Program-made: the position numbers and the translations under genes
NCBI RefSeq assembly: GCF_963924245.1
Contig: NC_086286.1
Location: forward strand, 96,060,639-96,124,638
DNA length: 64,000 bases
Origin: Chroicocephalus ridibundus
Taxonomy: Eukaryota > Chordata > Aves > Charadriiformes > Laridae
Reading direction: 5' to 3'
Notes under the pieces: generated by a model
Databases searched by the model: none
Told to the model about the DNA's origin: nothing
The model's input: the letters and a program-made list of their open reading frames with translations, nothing else
Part shown: positions 60,509-64,000 of the stretch, piece by piece
Layout: each line of letters opens with the position of its first letter
Position numbering within the stretch: position 1 is the stretch's first letter

Positions 60509-62017
60509 TTACTCCTTTTTTTCTTGGTGTGAGGATGCAGCTCCGTGATTTTTCTCTCTGCACTTTTTGCTTTTGTTTCAACTGCTGGATTCCTCATTGA
60601 GCCAACACTAGGCTGTTCTGTTTCTTGCAGGATTACCTGGCATTCTCACTGGCTTGGCTGCTTGACTAAAAGACAGGGATTTCCCTCTTCGACTGTGTGT
60701 CTTAGAGAGATCCAAGCCATGGCCCCAGTCAACATGTAAAATTCATGGAGATTTTTAGGAGAAATGCACCTTCTGAGTGCAGAACCTAGCATGGGTCGTT
60801 CAGCTGCTAACCAGAGAGCTGATGTATTCAGAAGAGACAGCTCAAGATGGAAATCTTCTAATTCTTGCAAATTTTGCCTTCTTTGCCCTTGTAGTTGATA
60901 TTATTTTGTCAGAGACTGGAATGTGGAGGTGACCTGTACCGTTAGATTTATTTCAACTTTTCAGACTCCTGCACATCTCTAGGCCTTCTTATGAATGGTA
61001 AAGTGGAGCGTGCAATTACATAGTCCCTCTCTTTCTCTCTCCTGCTGCTGTACTACTTTGCCTTAACCAAAGGGATCCCCACTGGGGAATTTTGTGACGG
61101 CAAGAACTGGGCTTTTAGATATGTGGCCTGATTTTCAGAAGTACTGGAATGAGATGCAGGTAATGGTAGAGGACAAAATTGTACAATTACTTTGGTCCAG
61201 CTGAAACATACTTTATGCCCAAAGGAAAGCTGTTTCTTTAGAAAGCTGGCCAATATACTGTGCTATAAATGGTGTTCATATAGTGGTGAGAACGCTACCA
61301 GTATTGGGGCGACCCTTCTACACGTTACGTTCTCAGATGAAGCTCTTCTGCCTTTTCAATAGCAAACTCACTTTTCTTAAAGCAGGTTGCTGCAAGACAA
61401 TTCAGGTCCTCAGTCACTTGCATGTGTTTTTTTGCACATGGATTGTTTTTTAAAGTATAAACTATTAATAATCATCTCAAAGTGTTTCTTATGCTGTATT
61501 AAAACCTGGAGTTTTTCTTTTCTGAGGATTTTGGCTTTTGTTCTGCATGAGAAATTATTTCGTTATTTATGATTAGATTCTCATTTTTATTTTGTGGGGT
61601 TTTTTTTTTTGCCTTAGAGGTGTTATCTTTAAGGAAATTAATTGCTTAATCTGAGAGGAAAATATAATCTCAAACATACCTAGACTGCTGTTAACAGTCA
61701 TCTGTTGTTGTGTAACTGAACTTTTAAATTTACCAACCCATGTCTTGAAAAGTGTACTTTTCTTCACAGTATTCAAAGATGTCCCAGAACCATCATTCCT
61801 CTGATAATTAAAAACCATCCAGATATTGTAGGCATTCCTCTAAACCAGCACTCCAGGATATTGTTTTTAAATTGTGTTAAAAGTTTACAGTCCTTTGGAA
61901 AAATTACGTGACAGCTTTTACTTGTGGAATGCAAATACAGGTTTTCTTGCTTGATTGTTTGTTTGTTAGCATATTTATGTGCAGTCATTGAAATGTTGCA
62001 TTTTCTCTCTTCTGCAG
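60509..62017 (+). other. Probable intron ahead of the 62 kb exon
   Basis: AT-rich sequence ending in a strong polypyrimidine tract and acceptor (CATTTTCTCTCTTCTGCAG, AG at 62016-62017). Nothing else is recognised. Confidence 0.5.
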
Positions 62018-62193
62018 GCACAACTTGAAGACATTCAAGAGTACTTTGGAGTGAACTGGCAGGAAGCCTTTCAATACCCCGATGGCAATAACAACGGCTG
62101 TCCTCTAGAGATGCTGAAGCTCAGCTTTATTTTGAACTTCTTTCTTACGCCTCCCAACTTGTGCACAAAGGACTTACGATTGGGATTCATATG
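62018..62193 (+). CDS. Internal coding exon of an unidentified gene
   Basis: A near-consensus acceptor (TTTTCTCTCTTCTGCAG) is followed by an open frame with unbiased, protein-like composition: AQLEDIQEYFGVNWQEAFQY, then PDGNNNGCPLEMLKLSFILN, then FFLTPPNLCTKDLRLGFIW. The exon starts in phase 0. The 3' boundary is uncertain: ATG|GTATAA (62193/62194, 176 nt) is the choice given here, but AAA|GTACTC (62200, 183 nt) and GAC|GTGGGT (62212, 195 nt) also keep the frame. The frame closes at TAA 62258-62260 if unspliced. The acidic first part and the hydrophobic LKLSFILNFFL helix suggest a folded helical domain. I do not recognise the family. It may be part of the transcript from the 22 kb CpG island. 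Confidence 0.6.
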
Positions 62194-62260
62194 GTATAAA
62201 GTACTCGTGGACGTGGGTTTTTTTTACTCCCTTTACTTGACATCTGCATGTTTCCAGTAA

Positions 62261-64000
62261 TCGGTGATGAAGTCTGTACTGGGTCTGCTGACATTTGGTC
62301 TGTTTTCAAGAGCTCTGAGTGACAGGTACTGTAAACATCCTACACTCTCAGCTGTGGAAACTAAGAAAGCTGGGAGAAGGCTGTTTACTCTCCCTGCCTT
62401 GGAAATCGTCTGGTGGACAAGGATGGAATATTGTGAGCTCTGTGTTGATTGTATTTCTGACAACCTGTATTTCATACTTTATGTTATGGTGTCAGTAAAA
62501 AAATAATAGCTTTATATCATGTCATCAGTGTCTTGTGTTCTAACCAAGGTCAGAAGAGCTTTAAAATATGCTTTGGCTGCGCTGCTGGCTGAGGGAAACT
62601 GAAATAGTGGCAATAAGACATTACAATACTTTCGTCCTGAAGCAGTGATTAAAACAGACCTGTTGCTCAGTTTGGTTTGTAGGTGGTAGTATGTACAAGT
62701 TACAGTGTAGACATCCTCAGGTTGACACATCAATAGTGTATTTAATCAAAATCATCCCTAAATGTTTGATTCTTGTCTTCTAAGATCCACTAAATTCTCA
62801 TTTCTTACCCAAAAGGGCTAGAAACAGCGGTCAGAAGGCAAAAAGGTTCTAGGGAACTTCAAATTTCAGTTTCTTTTTGAAAAAATTCAGAGGTGTCAAC
62901 ACTGATTAACTCCATCTCTAAATTAACTGAATTAAAGATACAAAGGTACTTACCTTATGTTTTCCACTTGCTGTTCCCTGCCACTTGCTCCCTAGACTGT
63001 ATTGCTCTTTGTACTCTGTTCTGGCAATCTTCCTCTTCCTCCTTGTGTTTCTTTCATTCCATTTGCTGTTAACGAAGTAGAGCTGCTCATTTTATATGTA
63101 GAATAACCTGAAAAGAATAATTTTCCTTTTAAATCTAATATCCTGCTGGCATGGTCTAAATCCTCATGAAGTGTAGTTTTGCAGCTCTTCTTAAACAGTG
63201 ACTTTGGCTTCTTATTTCTTCAAGAAAGTTTTTATAATGCAGTTGAATTCAAAGATCACCTTCTAGCTCCTTTTGCAATAGCATTTTTATGTCTTCAGAT
63301 CCTGCTGCTTCCACTTTTTAGCAAAGGCATTTAAATATAAAACCTTTGAAATAAGGGCTATTCTGAGAGTTTAAATATCAGGGTTTGGGAAGTGATAGAA
63401 GTGGGAAGACAACAGGAGAATTGTACAAGATCGTGTAAGGATTTGAAGTAGTACTTTTACAAAATGGACAAAAAAGAATTCAAATTGTTAGTCAGAGCTA
63501 AAAAATAAAAGTTAGTTATTTGAAGCCGTAATTATTTTTCAGGCTCTGGCTTGCCTGCCTTTTGGAAAAGGAATCGGAGGGGAAGCCAGAGTCACAGGTC
63601 CTGTTAGAGTGCTGCAGCCAAGGAGTAAGTTGGTGAGTGAAAAGAAGGTTGAGGTCTGGCTGTGCAGTAACTAACACCTGTGCTTCAGTTTTGTGGGGTT
63701 TTAACACATGATTTGTGTAGTAATTTCTAAGAAAAGCAGAGTTAGCCTCCTAAAATGATTGTTTTAAGGAGACATTAGCAGTTCAGACTAGTCAAACGAT
63801 AGAGGGTAGCATTTCCTAATACACATGGTTGCCTTGGCAGAGAGATTTTCAAGGGTGATGGAGCACAGTTACATCCTCCACTGCATGACAATACTGATTG
63901 TAGGCTGTGCTGTCGAGGAAAGACAACCTCCTGAAAAGAGGGGTTTTTACATTATTTGTATTTAGATTTGCTTTAGGTTTGGAATCATTATTTTGTGTCA
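62261..64000 (+). other. Downstream intron or flank, nothing recognised
   Basis: AT-rich sequence to the end of the window with no further exon that I can support. If the 62 kb exon is internal, this is the beginning of the next intron and the rest of the gene lies beyond 64 kb. Confidence 0.4.

Noticed and set aside
1..64000. CRISPR arrays, tRNA or rRNA genes, telomeric or satellite arrays, mitochondrial insertions
   Set aside because: Looked for by motif on both strands by eye; none seen. A covariance-model scan would be needed to exclude small RNA genes.

Overview
This is vertebrate nuclear DNA, most likely from a bird. Genes are split by GT-AG introns, there are no operons, and the AT-rich background is interrupted by one dense CpG island. 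The recognisable interspersed repeats are CR1 LINEs of the avian type, whose 3' ends carry ATTCTATGA units instead of a poly(A) tail, plus one probable solo retroviral LTR. The species cannot be fixed from sequence alone. Protein-coding content is very low, and most open frames in the window are chance or repeat-derived.

Layout. (1) Positions 1-3.6 kb hold the 3' end of ASRGL1 on the + strand: the last two coding exons (227-337 and 2802-3037), a 2.5 kb intron and a short 3' UTR with an AATAAA signal. The exons encoding the start of the protein and the catalytic threonine lie upstream of the window. (2) Positions 3.6-21.3 kb are intergenic. They contain a probable solo LTR (12391-13172, 5-bp target duplication CAGCT), a short CR1 tail inserted into a 19-bp tandem repeat (14.7-14.9 kb), and a decayed CR1-like reverse transcriptase relic (20.6-21.0 kb) next to an unidentified 129-codon frame with a hydrophobic core. 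(3) Positions 21.36-22.88 kb are a strong CpG island with three ATTGG (inverted CCAAT) boxes and clean tandem splice donors. This is probably the promoter and first exon of a + strand gene. (4) Positions 22.4-62 kb look like a very long first intron or introns, carrying CR1 copies at 25.4-26.7, 30.1-30.5, 40.9-42.0, 49.4-50.0, 60.1 and 60.45 kb. (5) Positions 62018 to about 62193 are a convincing internal coding exon of a gene I do not recognise. It may belong to the transcript that starts in the CpG island, but that link is inference.

The main oddities are: a CR1 copy with 378 uninterrupted codons whose catalytic FADD motif reads FADN through what looks like CpG decay; the CR1 insertion between units of a tandem repeat; the triple CCAAT array; and the unidentified exon at 62 kb. 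I found no evidence of an intact novel multi-gene system.
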